From the NCBI GenBank assembly GCA_963920765.1, contig OY987242.1:15648002-15712001 (forward strand): a stretch of DNA of 64,000 nt, written 5' to 3'. This document shows, piece by piece, positions 1 through 12,800 of this stretch. Each line of letters opens with the position of its first letter. Positions within the stretch are counted from its first letter, which is position 1. The DNA is from Ulota crispa. Its lineage: Eukaryota > Streptophyta > Bryopsida > Orthotrichales > Orthotrichaceae. The translations under genes and the position numbers were made by a program. The notes under the pieces were generated by a model. It saw nothing but the letters and a program-made list of their open reading frames with translations. It did no database searches and had not been told where the DNA came from.

Positions 1-424
1 AATTATTGCAAGGCCCAGCAACCAGATTCCTAGCATCGGCGAATAATACTGCACCAGGGGGCTAAATGCTCACCTAGCAACAGCCACGTGCCGAGAAACT
101 GACTCTGGTGGCTCAGTTTCAAACTACTTCGTCACTGAAGGAGTCGAGAGTTCGCGACTGTCCCGCCAGACTCCCACAGCAGACTGTCGCAGCGCCGGTC
201 AATCGCTGGAGCAAGCAGGAGCATGGAGCTGGTCCCGAATTCTCGGACCACAAGGATTCACATTCTAAACGTGCTTGCACTGATTTACACCTTTCCAGAG
301 CACTTCGTCCGATCCGTTCGTGAGCAGAATGGTTAGGGAGTGAGACTGCATTCTGGGTCTGGACTCGGAAACGGTCGGAAGGAGATTTTAGTGGGTGGGG
401 GGTACTTGGCTGGTGGTGAGCACG
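1..424. other. 5' flank of QSOX gene
   Basis: No gene is recognised here. Base composition is mixed and GC-richer than most of the window. The short overlapping ORFs on both strands show no family resemblance and look like shadows. The stretch probably holds the promoter and 5' UTR of the QSOX gene that starts at 425. No clear TATA box was identified. Confidence 0.4.
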
Positions 425-618
425 ATGAAGATGGTCGTGGACGAGGGCCATGCTGGATTTGGTCTACTCGTGTTGTTGCTGCTATTGTTGAGCGCCGGCC
501 TCGGATGCGCACAGAGCTCGCATGGGGACTGCTCTGCGGAGCTTTACGACAAGATTTTCAAGCCGAGCTTCGGACAAACCAAGACTCCGTATGCGCTTGT
601 GCAGTTCTTCTCTTCTTG
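425..618 (+). other. QSOX exon 1: signal peptide and thioredoxin start
   Basis: Translation from the ATG at 425 gives a hydrophobic leucine run ending in AGLGCAQS, typical of a cleaved signal peptide. The thioredoxin strand VQFFSSW follows. The donor is at 619 (GTAATAAG) in phase 2. The 25-nt exon 1218-1242 completes the tryptophan codon and brings LAACQEFQ. An ATG at 395 is also in frame and would add ten residues; 425 was preferred because it puts the hydrophobic run closer to the N terminus. Confidence 0.8.
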
Positions 619-3600
619 GTAATAAGCTAACTCTCCCAAAGCGCCATTGATTTTCGAAATGCGTGCTGCTTCCCCTGCATGCGTTGTATACATCTGGTAC
701 ATTCTCTCCATAGCACAGCTGTGAAGGCTGCCGTTGAAAGCCTTTACACGTACTGAGCAACAGACACACCCTTCCTTTTGCATTTTATGAAACTCTTGTG
801 GTCGTTTTGGCCCGACTTCGACCTCCACTTTCCTGCTACTTGAAAGTCACCATATTTTGGTGGTTGGCTTCGTTGTGTTGTCCTGCTTTTTAAGTTTTTG
901 AAACTTCTAGAGTTGTGGGTTAATCTCCAGGAGGTAAAGTACATTCTTCGATTGTGTTTGATAGCGTTGTTGGCAGAAAACACGCAAACCTTGAAAATTT
1001 TATCACCGTTTTGTAAGTGCATGATCCGACTCAAAGTGTCGGTGGTTTGGCATCCTTAAGTTCAAAGCCTGTCTTTATTTTTTCTGTGTCTGTGTATGGT
1101 ATATGTCAGTTTCGATGACCGTGCAGTCCCTGAGGGTTACATACAATAAACGTGACCCTGATTACGGGATCTGCAGAAATCTTCATGATCAGCATTATTG
1201 GGATCGTGTTTGTGCAGGTTAGCTGCGTGCCAGGAATTCCAGGTGAGCTCATCTCTTGAAATTACTCAGTTATGGTGTGATCGCATGGTGTTGGTGGTTT
1301 TAGTACTCTTTTACAATGTAATGCGTGCAGCTCAACGATAACTGGGATTGGTAGGCAATGAAATGGCAAGGTTCTCGTGCACATGGTGAGAAGCATTTTC
1401 TGAGTCTATTGTGTGATAGTGCAGCCGCATTTTGAGCGTGTGGCATGCCTGTTTAATGGCCCACATCCAGCTCATGAGGGCGAGGTGTTTGTGACGAAGG
1501 TGAATTGTGATATTGAGGTACCGATTTGCTGTCCCTCAATCTTTGATATTTCTGGCATATCTGCTTCGGCTGCACTGAGCTGCTAAACGTCACCAAAATG
1601 TAATATTTGTTGTGATATTTGTCTCCTGGTTATTGCGCAATTTTACTGTTATACTTCTATTTCCTTCAATCTTTTTTCACTTATTGTGTTGTCCTAACTT
1701 CCATAACCGCATTACCTATTGGCTACACTTTCTTGAATGAAATGCATCCGTAAGATTAAGTTGACATCTGTTTGTGATTGTTTCGCACAAACTGGAGCAG
1801 TCTAACAAAGGCCTCTGCGATCGATACGATGTTCAAACATATCCGACTATGTACTGGGGATCTCCAGAAATCCTGGCATCAGGTGGTGGATTGTCTAAAG
1901 CCAAATTAGGACTCGATTCTGTTGATGGAGGGAATGTGAGCACTGCTGAAGATTTACTCGAGTGGATAAACCAGCGCATGAACAAGTAGGCATCTAGATT
2001 TTGTTGATTTTTTTTTCACTTTTATTTTTATACTTACCACCTTCTAATGCTTCACGTGAAAGTTCTTAAACAACAAAAAAGCAAATACTGGTACCATCTG
2101 TCAGATGGCTGAGACATCAATAACCACGGTAGTTGTGGACCACTGGATATTCGAGCATATAGGGCAAACAGGACGCTACATATTCCACCAAAGAATGTCG
2201 ATTTTGATCTTGTTGAAGTCATTTTCTAAATGGATTTGTTGAGCACGAGAGACTGAGTTCGATATTAGACTCATGGGTTCATGCTTATGAAGTTGTAATT
2301 GTTCAACTTTTCATGTTTTTAGTGGCTTGTCAATTTCATTCTCTAATCACACGACCGTTCAAAAATAGAGAGTACTTCTTGACAGACAGAAAGCCGGAGG
2401 CGCAAAGTAACGGAGAACTCGCCACAACAATACTACCTTCCTCTTACACCCCTGGGCTTTGGCAGGTCTAGATTCTCCACCACATGCATTTTGGTTTAAC
2501 TTATGCGTAATTCCGTGGCCTGCACCTTAATGGACCTGTCCATGACGTCAAAAGTGTCAAGACTATGCTAGCGAGTGTTTTTTGTGTCATGAGGTTTATT
2601 CGTTGCGTTCAAATTGACCGCTATTGGTTTTGTTCGGAGCCTGATGTGAAATTGTTGTACATGCTTGTCTTTCTTATCTTGCAAAGCTGCCTGGAACGCT
2701 GCTTGATGTGGAAGAAGCAACTGCTCATGCTTTTTCAGACATGGTGGATGAAAAGGCAAGCCACCAACTTCTCAGGGAAGCTTTTCTCAGAAATCTGATT
2801 TTCTTGCTCACTAAATTAGCTCGAGTACTAGTCATGTTAAAAGGTTTCTACAAATTCAGCTAGTAAACAATTACATCTCGAGTAATAAGCCCGGAGTAAC
2901 TTTCTTTAGGTAGCAGCACTGAATTGAGTAAACAGTGCAGCTGCTAGAAAACCACCCTCTAGAGGTATTCTAAAAAAGCAGGGTTTAGTCCGTTGCAACT
3001 GCGTTAGAGACTGACGTTGCGATTGGCAGGGTTTAACGTAACTAGGTTTTTGAGACTATCTTTGAAGCGGTTTCTACTAATACTTTAGGAGGGGTTGCAA
3101 CGGGCAGTTGGGATGAAGAAAGCATGTAAGAGAGTTCACCCATCTCAGACTCCCTTGGCGCTCTGTATTCATGGCTCATGCAGAGACTGCGTTCATCCAG
3201 TCGAGGCGCTTTTATTCAGTTTATGCACCTCTTATCGAAGCATCATCCCTCATGGAGGTGCTGCTCTTGCTTACAACTCGACCACTTCTGAATCCAATTT
3301 TTTGTACTGTCAAAATCCTGTATCAGCACAAAAGCGTATGTCGGATTCTCTCAATGAGCCGGAACTTGCATAATTACGCTAGTTGAATAGGACATTGCTA
3401 GCACGAGGATTTATTCTAGTGTCAATAACTCGCATCAGTGATCAGCTGTGTGCAATTTGTATGACTGTGTTTATAACCTGTGAACTCGTGATCAATCAGG
3501 TGTCGGGAAGGGAGTGCCAAAATGCTGCAGAACCTAGCGGCGTGGTGGCCTCCTCACCAGCCTCCTGCAAATGAATTGAAAAAGCAACAGTTGTGCGGTC

Positions 3601-5432
3601 CAGGCGTACCTCGTGGCGTTTGGGTTTGTCTTACCAATAACATTTCCTGTATCCATCTATAATGAAAGCACTTAAACTGTGGTACTTCAACTTGTAGCCG
3701 AGTATGAATCTCTTTATAATCATCCCCTGATGCATCAGTAATCTATTGACCTGCTTCAATTTAGGTTAAGTAGACAACGAATATGGGCAAGGTACTCATA
3801 ATTGCTTGGTATGTCCAGGAGATCTGTGATGGAGATGGTCGTGGTTACAAGTGAGCAAATATCTATTGAAATTATGCAGTGTGTTCAACATACAATAGTA
3901 GTGAAAATTGCATTGCTACATCTGTTAGCTTCAACTTTGCTCCAGTGTGCATTATGGTATCGGCAGAAAGCAGCTGAGTGGGACAAAAGGAAGCTGGTGG
4001 TATTATCTTTGGTATACCGTAATCTGCCATCTGGATCCGTCTTGTCTCTTCTAATGTTTTGGTTGTTTATTTTGCAGCTGTGGATTGTGGCTGTTGCTTC
4101 ATTCTTTGGCAGTCCAAGTGGAGGACTCAGAGGGCGTCTTTGCTGTCTCAGCAATCAGTGCATTTGTGAACGACTTCTACCAGTGCGAGCAATGTCGCCA
4201 TCATTTTCTGAACGAATCCAGCAGGTGGGTTCTCGTGACTCTGTTGTGTAGAATGCCTCCTGATCAAGATCTCATATGTAAACTTCAAACTTTTTATACT
4301 TTGGCATGGCTGTCTCCAGAAACTCCGCCAATGCGGCGTCGACAAAAAAGGACGTTGTCATCTGGTTGTGGAGGACCCACAATAAGGTGAGCTTTTCTGC
4401 TTGGCAATTGCAAACATGTCTTTCTCTTACATACGGTGCAAGACACCATAAACCAACAAACATTTGTCCACCAAATGTGAAATAGTGATCAATTTTGGAT
4501 GATATTAACTTTTTTTGGCAAATGATATTTCCAATTTGTTTCTGTAACTTTTTTTCTAACATCTCCTTGCTTATAGCTACAAAGAGCTTTAACTTATTGA
4601 AGGGTGCTATAGCATTAAACAACAAAGACCTTACATCCATCTGAGCTATTCACAGTACCCCTCAATAAGTTGAATCTCTTTGTAACTATATGCAAAGATC
4701 TTACAAATAAAGTTACAAAAATAGATTGGAATTACTGTTTGCCTGAAAATAGTTAACAGCATCCAAAGTTGACCTTTATTTGACATTTTATGGCCAAATG
4801 TTTGTTGGTTTATGGCGTCTTGCACTATAGTTGCTTAAACTTCTTGGTCTGGTTATAAAAGATGCCAGTTTCCATTTGCAGTCAAGCTGATCCATAAACT
4901 CAGCTATGGTCCTCACTTGAAAAGGAGCATAATTCGAAAGTGGAAGAAAGTTGGAGGTAAAGGTACAACCATTGGACGGTGTGGGAGCTCATTCTAAAGG
5001 GTTTTTCGAACTCATTTCTAGGTCACCGAAGCTGTTGCTCAAGAGGAATACAAAGTGAAAGGGAACTCAACAAGGAAACTGTGGCCACTGGAAAAGGAAT
5101 GCCCTGCATGCCGGGACGGCGGCACAGATGCTGACCTGGGCTGGGACGAGGAGGCCGTGTACTATTACTTACTAGATCATTACAGACCTGTCCCTCACGA
5201 TGGTGACCTCGGGCAGGAGGACCAAGTAGCTCAAGTGAGAAACTTAGTGGGTGTGCCATACTGGGCCGCCGGGAGCATCGCCATTGCGAGCTGTGCGTTC
5301 GGCGTTGCCACGTTCTACCTTCGTGCTCTTACACAGACACACAAGTACCTTATGCTTTACCTTTCTGATGCCAATCCTTGGTTTTCTCATGTTAGGGAAT
5401 GCTATAAAGTGAGGGGGATCTGTGAGTCGTGA
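425..5432 (+). CDS. QSOX: Quiescin sulfhydryl oxidase (QSOX), membrane anchored
   Basis: QSOX is an FAD enzyme of the secretory pathway that oxidises protein thiols to disulfides and passes electrons to oxygen. Exons read from splice sites and plant QSOX alignment: 425-618, 1218-1242, 1425-1517, 1801-1985, 2687-2755, 3184-3257, 3500-3623, 3819-3850, 4078-4224, 4320-4386, 5022-5432. Phases agree throughout except between 1985 and 2687, where an exon of 3n+1 nt was not located. Exon 1 gives a signal peptide (leucine run, AGLGCAQS) and the start of a thioredoxin domain (VQFFSSW). Exon 3 continues PHFERV...LFNGP and exon 4 gives CDRYDVQTYPTMYWG. The linker has LLDVEEAT and AFIQFMHLLSKHHPSWRC. The Erv/ALR domain shows CGLWLLLHSL, the catalytic CEQC followed by RHHF, FAD-site WLWRTHNK and a late CPAC. 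A transmembrane helix (SIAIASCAFGVATFYL) lies near the C terminus. The thioredoxin motif reads WLAAC instead of WCPAC. An alternative in-frame start at 395 exists. The end may lie further on if a donor near 5344 is used. Confidence 0.9.
4078..4386 (+). other. QSOX Erv/ALR catalytic core exons
   Basis: Exon 4078-4224 encodes CGLWLLLHSLAVQVED and the proximal catalytic motif CEQC followed by RHHF. Exon 4320-4386 encodes WLWRTHNK, the FAD-binding helix. Known family role: the CxxC next to FAD reduces the flavin, which then reduces oxygen. All the residues expected of an active core are visible, in contrast to the altered thioredoxin motif upstream. Confidence 0.88.
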
Positions 5433-7295
5433 GCTTGGATTTTCTGTCAGAATATTAAATCTCACCTATAACCGTGTATATTGGGTCCTAGAATTGTGCA
5501 TTTTAAACTTTCATCTAACTTGTCAGTCGTTGATTTTGTGCTTAATTTGGTTCCCGTTCATAGAATCTTGGCTCACCGCTAATGGCTCAGTGTTTTATGC
5601 TCATGAAATAGTGTCGTCCCGAGAAATGTGCTTGATCCTTCCCAGGTTCTGACTCATCCAGAATGTTGCTACTGTCTTTTGCAGGCCTTTTTCACAGCGC
5701 CCTTGAGGACAAATTTTATGTGATGTTGGTGTCTGCATCTAGTGAGAAATTGTTTTTTGGATGTGAAGAGTGCCTTCACTGCAAAAGACGCCTTACAGGT
5801 TAGATTCCATCCGTCATTGTGCAGTGCTGTCCAGCTTGATAGCATAATTATTTAGAGGCCCAAATAGGGTGCACGCTCTTGCTAGTGAGGGCTCCACTTA
5901 CTGAGATAGTTCCAACAAAAGTCTAGGTAGATTGCGTTCGCCAATGTATTCCAATAACGTGATCCATAATGTAAGTACAAGCAAGCCCCTGCGCCAACAT
6001 TCGGCGGAAGTGTTAGCTTCACTAGCCAGAACTTAGCTGGCATTTTCCATTTTCAACCGGTTTTTCATATGCATGTGCCTGATCTTTCTTGTCTAATTTC
6101 TTGTGTTTGTGCAAAGCCCTCCAACAAGTTCTTGAGTTCTTTGAAACTCAATTAGTCATTACTTCAACTTTGTCAAACAATAACAAGTCCCATAGCTTTG
6201 ATCATATTTTTCCCATTGTAGAAATGTGACTTGAGATTGCTAGCATATGGCCTTGTGCGATTTTATTGATCTTGAAGTGTTCAATTGGTGCTCTTTACCA
6301 ATGGTTGCTATCAAGTTGAGTTTCAAAGAACTTGAGAATTTGTTGGAGGGGCATTAGAAAGCAACGTTGTCTTTGAGGTTTGCATTTGAGAATGTGCAAA
6401 CGCAGTGCACTGTCCTCTTGTCCCCAATAAGGCGAAGCTGCCTAAGCACCCCTCAGTCTCACCAGATTGCGTCACAAAATATATGACAAATCCAAAGTTT
6501 TTGAATAAAAACAAATGATTTTAGAAAAATTGTCAAAAGATGAGTAGCTATCTTTTAGAATGTCCACAATAAGTACACCTGCTTTGGTTTGTCCTTGTTT
6601 GAGCAGCAACTCTAGTTCCACTCCCCTTCAAAACCGTTAGGAGGACAAGCCATAGCGTTTTGTGATTGGCTTTGAAATCTAGGTTTTTCCTTTAATTGGG
6701 TATCACATGAACGGTTGAAAATGAGAGTTTTTGGTTCATTCCTTACTGGTTTTTGTGATGTTTGGATAAGGTCAATGCCTTGGACAAGAAAAAAACATTG
6801 ATCCTATCCAAACATTGATCCTATCCAAACATTGATTGTAAACAAACATTGATTGTAAACAAACACCTGATTTGGTTGGGTCCAAATTACAAAAAAGAGA
6901 ATGGGACGTTGACATTATTCAAACATTTCTCTTACAAAGAATGACCTTATCTAAGTATCATTGTATAAAAGTTATGACATCTCTTTAGCAGCAAAATATT
7001 TTGTGATTGTCACATTTGTACCTTGGTATTTAGATACAAGCAAGCTATATGTGCCTTGACTTCACTAATCACCAAAGATAGATACACTCTGTCCATCTAC
7101 ATGGTAAGTCTTGTTGTGTCCAAATCTTTTCCATATCATATGTAATTAACTTTGAATTATAAAGACTAGTTTAGATTGGTCACTGCAAGAAGTTCAGAGT
7201 GTTATGTTTATACTTAAGCCTAGTTCCAAGGTCCTTTTTTATCATGTTGTCAGAGAAGGTTAACTATTTTTTCCTACTCACAAAATTGCTAAGCA
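5433..7295. other. AT-rich intergenic DNA downstream of QSOX
   Basis: No gene is recognised. The first part (to about 5.8 kb) may hold the QSOX 3' UTR or a further small exon. The rest is AT-rich non-coding DNA with a short tandem repeat at 6793-6863. Confidence 0.4.
6793..6863. repeat. 17-bp tandem repeat, four units
   Basis: The core ACATTGAT recurs at exact 17-bp spacing (cores near 6795, 6812, 6829 and 6846). Units one and two end in CCTATCCAA and units three and four in TGTAAACAA, so one unit type was duplicated after the other. This points to two successive local duplications. Confidence 0.9.
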
Positions 7296-7296
7296 T

Positions 7297-7330
7297 ATAC
7301 TCCCTCTGTCTTAGAAAAAAACCTGTGTTT
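7297..7330 (+). mobile_element. Possible end of a Stowaway-like MITE
   Basis: TACTCCCTCTGTCTTAGAAA resembles the conserved Stowaway terminus (CTCCCTCCGT...). A matching inverted end was not found nearby, so this is a fragment or a chance match. A similar start (TACTCCCTATGTTTCAATAT) lies at about 59704. Confidence 0.3.
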
Positions 7331-9434
7331 GAGAATTTATGAGGGATTAAGATATATTACCAACAAATTGTAATTGGAAGTTGTTGGATATTAGGTTTAA
7401 ACTATTCCAAACACAATTTTAAATTTTTTAGGAATTAATGTTTTCTAAAAAGGAAAGGAATTTAGTGCCAAAGTTTTGAAATTTCAAGTGGTTTTTTATT
7501 GTTGCCAATAATTAGAAAAAGATTGATATGAAATGTTTCAATGCAATTGTAAGTAATAAACAAGTTAGCCTAATTGTCCAAATAGTCCCATCTATCAAAA
7601 AATCAAATCTTAATGTTGATACTATTGCTGATTCTAGGTTAATGATAGACACAATTTGCTAACAAAAATCACTAAATCAAGTTTGCAATGCCAACACTAG
7701 CAATTAATGAGCATAAAATGCCCAAAAAATATCACCAAATATGCCAAGCAATTAATGTTTATCTTAGAGATAAGCATAGGTATTTTTTGTGACAAAATAA
7801 AATTCCCTTGCCATTTGAAATCTAGGAGTAAAAAACTTAGAAAGCCTCTTAACCTAAACTTTGGATTGAGACCTAATTTTTTTAAAATTTAAAGAATTTA
7901 ATATTTTTTACTATTCATAAAAAGCTTGAGAAAGTAAAAAGTCTCTTTTGTTTTGTTAAAATTGGACCTCTAAAGCTATTGAACAATTATTTTCTTTAAA
8001 ATAAACAATTAGGATAATTCACAAGGAGTGCACTCCTTTTTATTTATTGTACATGTGGAATCAAATGAAGGGTTATCATAATTGCCTTGGTCATAAATTT
8101 TTAACATGGCTTTATAAAAAGTAAGCATCATTGAAATGGCTTTGGGCTCTTCATAAATATTACATATTTAATGGCTAGCTAAAGTATCCCATGTTTTGAG
8201 TATGATAAAGTATTCCATGCTTGATCCTTGTCCAAGTATCCAATGTCAGCTACAAGCTTAGGGTTGTAGGGTTAATAAGTGATGTACAAGTAACAATATA
8301 GAATTGGACACGTGGATGAAGCTTCTATTGCTATTCATTTATGGGCTTGTGGAATGGGCTTAGGGTTAGCGTGATGTTTGAGGGTTGGGTACTTGGGTTG
8401 TGCTTTAGCAACTCCCGCTTGCATGCTTGCATGTTTTGTGGTTTTGATTGCACGATTTATCTTAGATTTTGCAACAATACTTACTGTTCATGAGCGGTTT
8501 TTGGACTTTGTAAGGATTAAGGTGCAACACTATTATTGTGCGCAAGTTTATTTCCCACACTTTCTCTTATTTCATTGCGTGCTCAACTTAAAAGGGGTTT
8601 TTGGTTGAAGTGGAATGGATTTCACTACTTTTTCCTTCATCCTATATTGAATTTACAAATATGCTTTCAGGTATACTATATGCTTTTTCATGCTTTCTGT
8701 TTTCTCTCAAGTTCTTGTTTGAAATATTATGTGATTGGTTTAAATTTATGTTTTGAAGTGTTTGGTTTTTGATTACATGTGTGTAATTTTGTTTGTGTCA
8801 TTGTGTATTTATAATGAACATAGGGTAAGGTAGGAACATCCATCCTTGTGAGTGTCCCCATAACCATCACCTCTGAAATCTTGGAAAATCTATGAAAATA
8901 AATAGATGTAATGACAAGGATGTACAATATGTGAACATGAAACCTTAGTGTTGGTTATGGGTGCAATGGCAGTTTGCTCTTTAAAAATTCATAACTTATT
9001 CTCACTATATCCAAATAATCCATTCAAAAGTGCAAACTCATTATTTTTCTATTGCTAATAGGATCCTATAATTTGCTAGATGTTTATTAATAATCATTAT
9101 GTCCAAAACCCTTAAACTCACGCTTATGGGTATTCCTACCTTATACAAAAGTATCACAAGAACTTAATTCAAATGAAGCCTAAGGTACATGAAATTGTTA
9201 AAATTTAGAAATTTAGGTAAATATAACCCTATAGAAATCAATTTTTTTTACCTACGTAGCCCTCATCTTATAGAGGCTAGAACACACGCTACCCACAAAC
9301 ATCATGTATAGTGCACTCCCCATGGGATAATTAAGAGAAAACATCATTTTTTGATTGGTAAGGAATTTTTCAAAACCAATTTTGCCATTGGATATAATTT
9401 GGGATATTTTTTGATTCAAAACCTCCTTTTTTTT
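7331..9434. other. AT-rich non-coding DNA
   Basis: No protein family, RNA gene or clear repeat boundary was recognised. The ORFs are short, rich in F, L and Y, and look like chance products of AT-rich sequence. Confidence 0.4.
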
Positions 9435-9850
9435 AAGGGAACTGATATGTGCACATGGGGGGGTTGATATTTGCACACCCCCCTAAAGAGTAAATTATAG
9501 ATTTCTACCATCAAAAAGCTGAATTTGGGAATTCTGAATTCATATTTGGAATTAGAGTCCATGATTTAGTCTAGAACCATAAAAAATATTGCAATTGCAC
9601 AACACTCAATGAAAAAGTTAATCTTTTATTACAAACAAAAGCAAAAGTAACACTTTTTCCCTAGCTAAGCCTTTTCATTGGGTGTAGTCCAATTGCAACT
9701 TTTTTTTATGGTTCTAAACAAAATCATGGTCTCTTAATCCAAATCTAAATTCAAAATTCCCAAATTCAACTTTTTAAAAATAGAAATCTATAGTTTACTC
9801 CCAAGGGGGTGTGCAAATATCAACCCCGGTGTGCACATATCAATTCCTTT
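9435..9850. repeat. 416-bp near-perfect palindrome (foldback element)
   Basis: The left arm starts AAGGGAACTGATATGTGCAC and runs through TTGATATTTGCACACCCCC and the ATTATAGATTTCTA region. The right arm reads the same in reverse complement and ends GTGCACATATCAATTCCTTT. The arms are about 185 nt each around an approximately 55-nt loop (near 9618-9672). It looks like a MITE or foldback transposon. Transcription through it would give a long hairpin RNA. Confidence 0.85.
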
Positions 9851-12800
9851 TTTAATTGCAAATTGCAAATTCGCCACTTGAATTTTAAGTTGTACCATGC
9901 CATTTTGTTGATTTTGCTATTTTGACCTAAAGTTATAAGAAAAAGTAGATTTGGTTATCAATGCAATACGTGATGCCATCTTTTATGAGGACAGTTTATG
10001 AAACACTATTTTAACTTAATTTGCTTAATGCATTTAAGTCTAATCAACTAATGACGGATGTGGTTCAGTGTTCGGGGAGAAATTTTAGCTTCATCGGCTG
10101 AAATCTAATATTTCTCAGTTCCAATCGGATTTATGCTGACATGCACCGGTTATTTTTTGTAAAATTTTTAAGTGTCTACTGTAAACATTTTATATTTAGA
10201 ATTTTTGGAAAAATGGACTGGTTTTTTAGCAGGTAGTTTCAAGTTTCAACCAGATTTTTTGCAATTTCAACCAGATGCCAGGCTGGCCACTACACTAACC
10301 GCCAATTCTCTCCAATCATTGATGTGGTTATCTCTTATTTAAACATATCCTATTTCACACCTTGGTGATATGTTTGGGTTGCTAATAATACTTTATAGTC
10401 TATTGGAGTCTTTTAGTTTGAAAGATTACTCTTCTTATAAAAGGGATTAAAATGTCAATCTTAAATTTATTTGTAATTTTTGTTTTGACATTCTCCAAAT
10501 TTGTTTATTTTTACTATTCAAACTTATTTTCCATTGTCTAAAACAAGGTAAAAAAAAACACTAATGTAAGCCCTTAGTGACTACTTAGGAACTCATACTA
10601 CTTACACATCAATAATTCCTAATGCTAAAAGATGTCTCTACCATTAGAGGAAAAATGAGCTCAAGAGAAGGCCCCTACACCTTGACAAACCACCTTATTT
10701 ATTTAGGTAGGAGAAGCATAGGTAAGGTACCTAAACAAGTGTCTCTACCTTGTGTGAAGTACTCAAGTGTACCATGGTACATAACAAAAGGATTGATGAT
10801 GGAAAACAATATTATAACATGACAATGACAAATGCAAGGACCTTTATTGGGACACAAGAATAAACTAGAACTAGAATTCCCAATCAAACAAGAACACTCA
10901 TCAAACAAAAAGCATATGATATTGTAAAAAACATTACTCTCATGAAATACTTGTAAGTGTATAGGGTATTATTTAGTCTCTTTTTATTAGAAAAAGGACA
11001 TTACATTTAAATGCTTTTGACCCCTCCAATCACTTCCCACAAGGACCTTCTCTTGAGCTCATTTTTCCTCTAATGATTGTCACTCAATTGTTTTGCATCA
11101 CTAAATGTACTACAATATATCACCACCCTTGCAATCAGCATCCTCCACAACACACTGAAAACAAAATTTGAAACCACCTTTCAACAATTTTCTTCAAAAA
11201 CAAAGACAATTTCACCATCCTTCCAATCCTTAAAACACAAATTGCAAAAATTTACTTTATGATGAAGATACATGGTCACTACATTACGATTTCAACAAAC
11301 TGACTACATTGGTTATGGCAAGAATACCACACACACTTTTGGCACTATTTTGTGCTTTGAAACACTAATATAAAACTTTGAATCAAAAACCCTATGCTTA
11401 TATTTACGTCATAATCACAACCATACTATCAACTTAAACAAAAATAATGCCAACTACACACTCCCAAATCAGATTGTAAGACATCTTCTATCTATTTTCA
11501 ATATTACACAATTGTACTTTTCATCTCTAACTGCATGCTCTATACAACCAAACACCTATTAGAGCCATGAACACAAAGTCATAGTCCTTTTTAAAATCCC
11601 TCCCATACATTCAATTCTTTATCAAATTAAAAAGTGATTACATATTTGAAAAGCTTGTTAAGGGAGATAAAATGTATTAAAATTTGAAAAGTAGATTATT
11701 CTTATTTCATGCTTTTAATCCGAGCCAAATGCGATTTTGCAAAAATAGGTAAGTCATATTTATCAACTTTTACCAACATCATCAACATCTTTGTGGCTTT
11801 TAACCACCTTTCAAAATTTGAAAGTGTCTCAACTTAAGCAAGCCTATTGTACATTGAAAATAGATTGAGAATATACTAGTGGTAAATTGTTGACACACTT
11901 GTAGTGATTTTAAAAGCATTTAAATCATAATTGATTTTTTTTTTCAATTTTTTTTTTCTAAAAGTTCTCCTAATTAGGTTTTTGTCATAGTTTAACCCTT
12001 AGAGGACAAATTTGTTATTGCAGAATGGTCGCACCACGAGTACTTTTGGCAAACATTTTTTGTCTTCCATGTCCTTTAACCCCTAAAGGCTTTTGACTAT
12101 GTTTTCATCAAAACTGCCCCAAAATTGCCATTTGTAGTGCAAGTATCAAATTTTAGATAAATTTTTTTTTTTGGACACGTCTAACCATAAGATCTTGTAG
12201 TACACTAGTATCTAAAGATGTGGAAAAAAATTCAGAAATTTCTGCCATGTGGATTGTTAGGTGATTGAGTTTGAATTGACAAAAAGTCATTTTTTGTCCT
12301 TGCAAAAATTCGGGTAGCTGCACTTCACAAGGTTATATTTGTATGAAAAAAGTTTCAAAATGGTTGTAATTTTTTGTATTCATTCTTCAAGGCAAGTCAG
12401 GTACACACTTGAAAAATTTCAAATCATTTGGAAATGTCTTGGGGAGAACACTCCTTGTGATTTTACGGTATACACGTGAGTTAAGTAAGAGGGTATTTGA
12501 TGGAGGGCTATTTATCTAGAATACGGTAATTAAAGTGACCGTATTTATATATAAAAAGCTATGCAAATCATATTTCTAATACCCTATTTTTTTTATAAAC
12601 TCATTCTTTTGGTTTTTAAATGGGGCTATTTTGTGTATAAATTTTGTTTGTCCAATTTTATCCTATCTCTTGTATTCATCCAAAAAAAATCTTACTTTCA
12701 TTTACACATACACTCATGGGGTATTCACCATGAAACCAATAACAAGCATATGAATTAGAGGGCTATTGTCTAAGTGAAAAAAACTTAGTAACAAGTTCTT

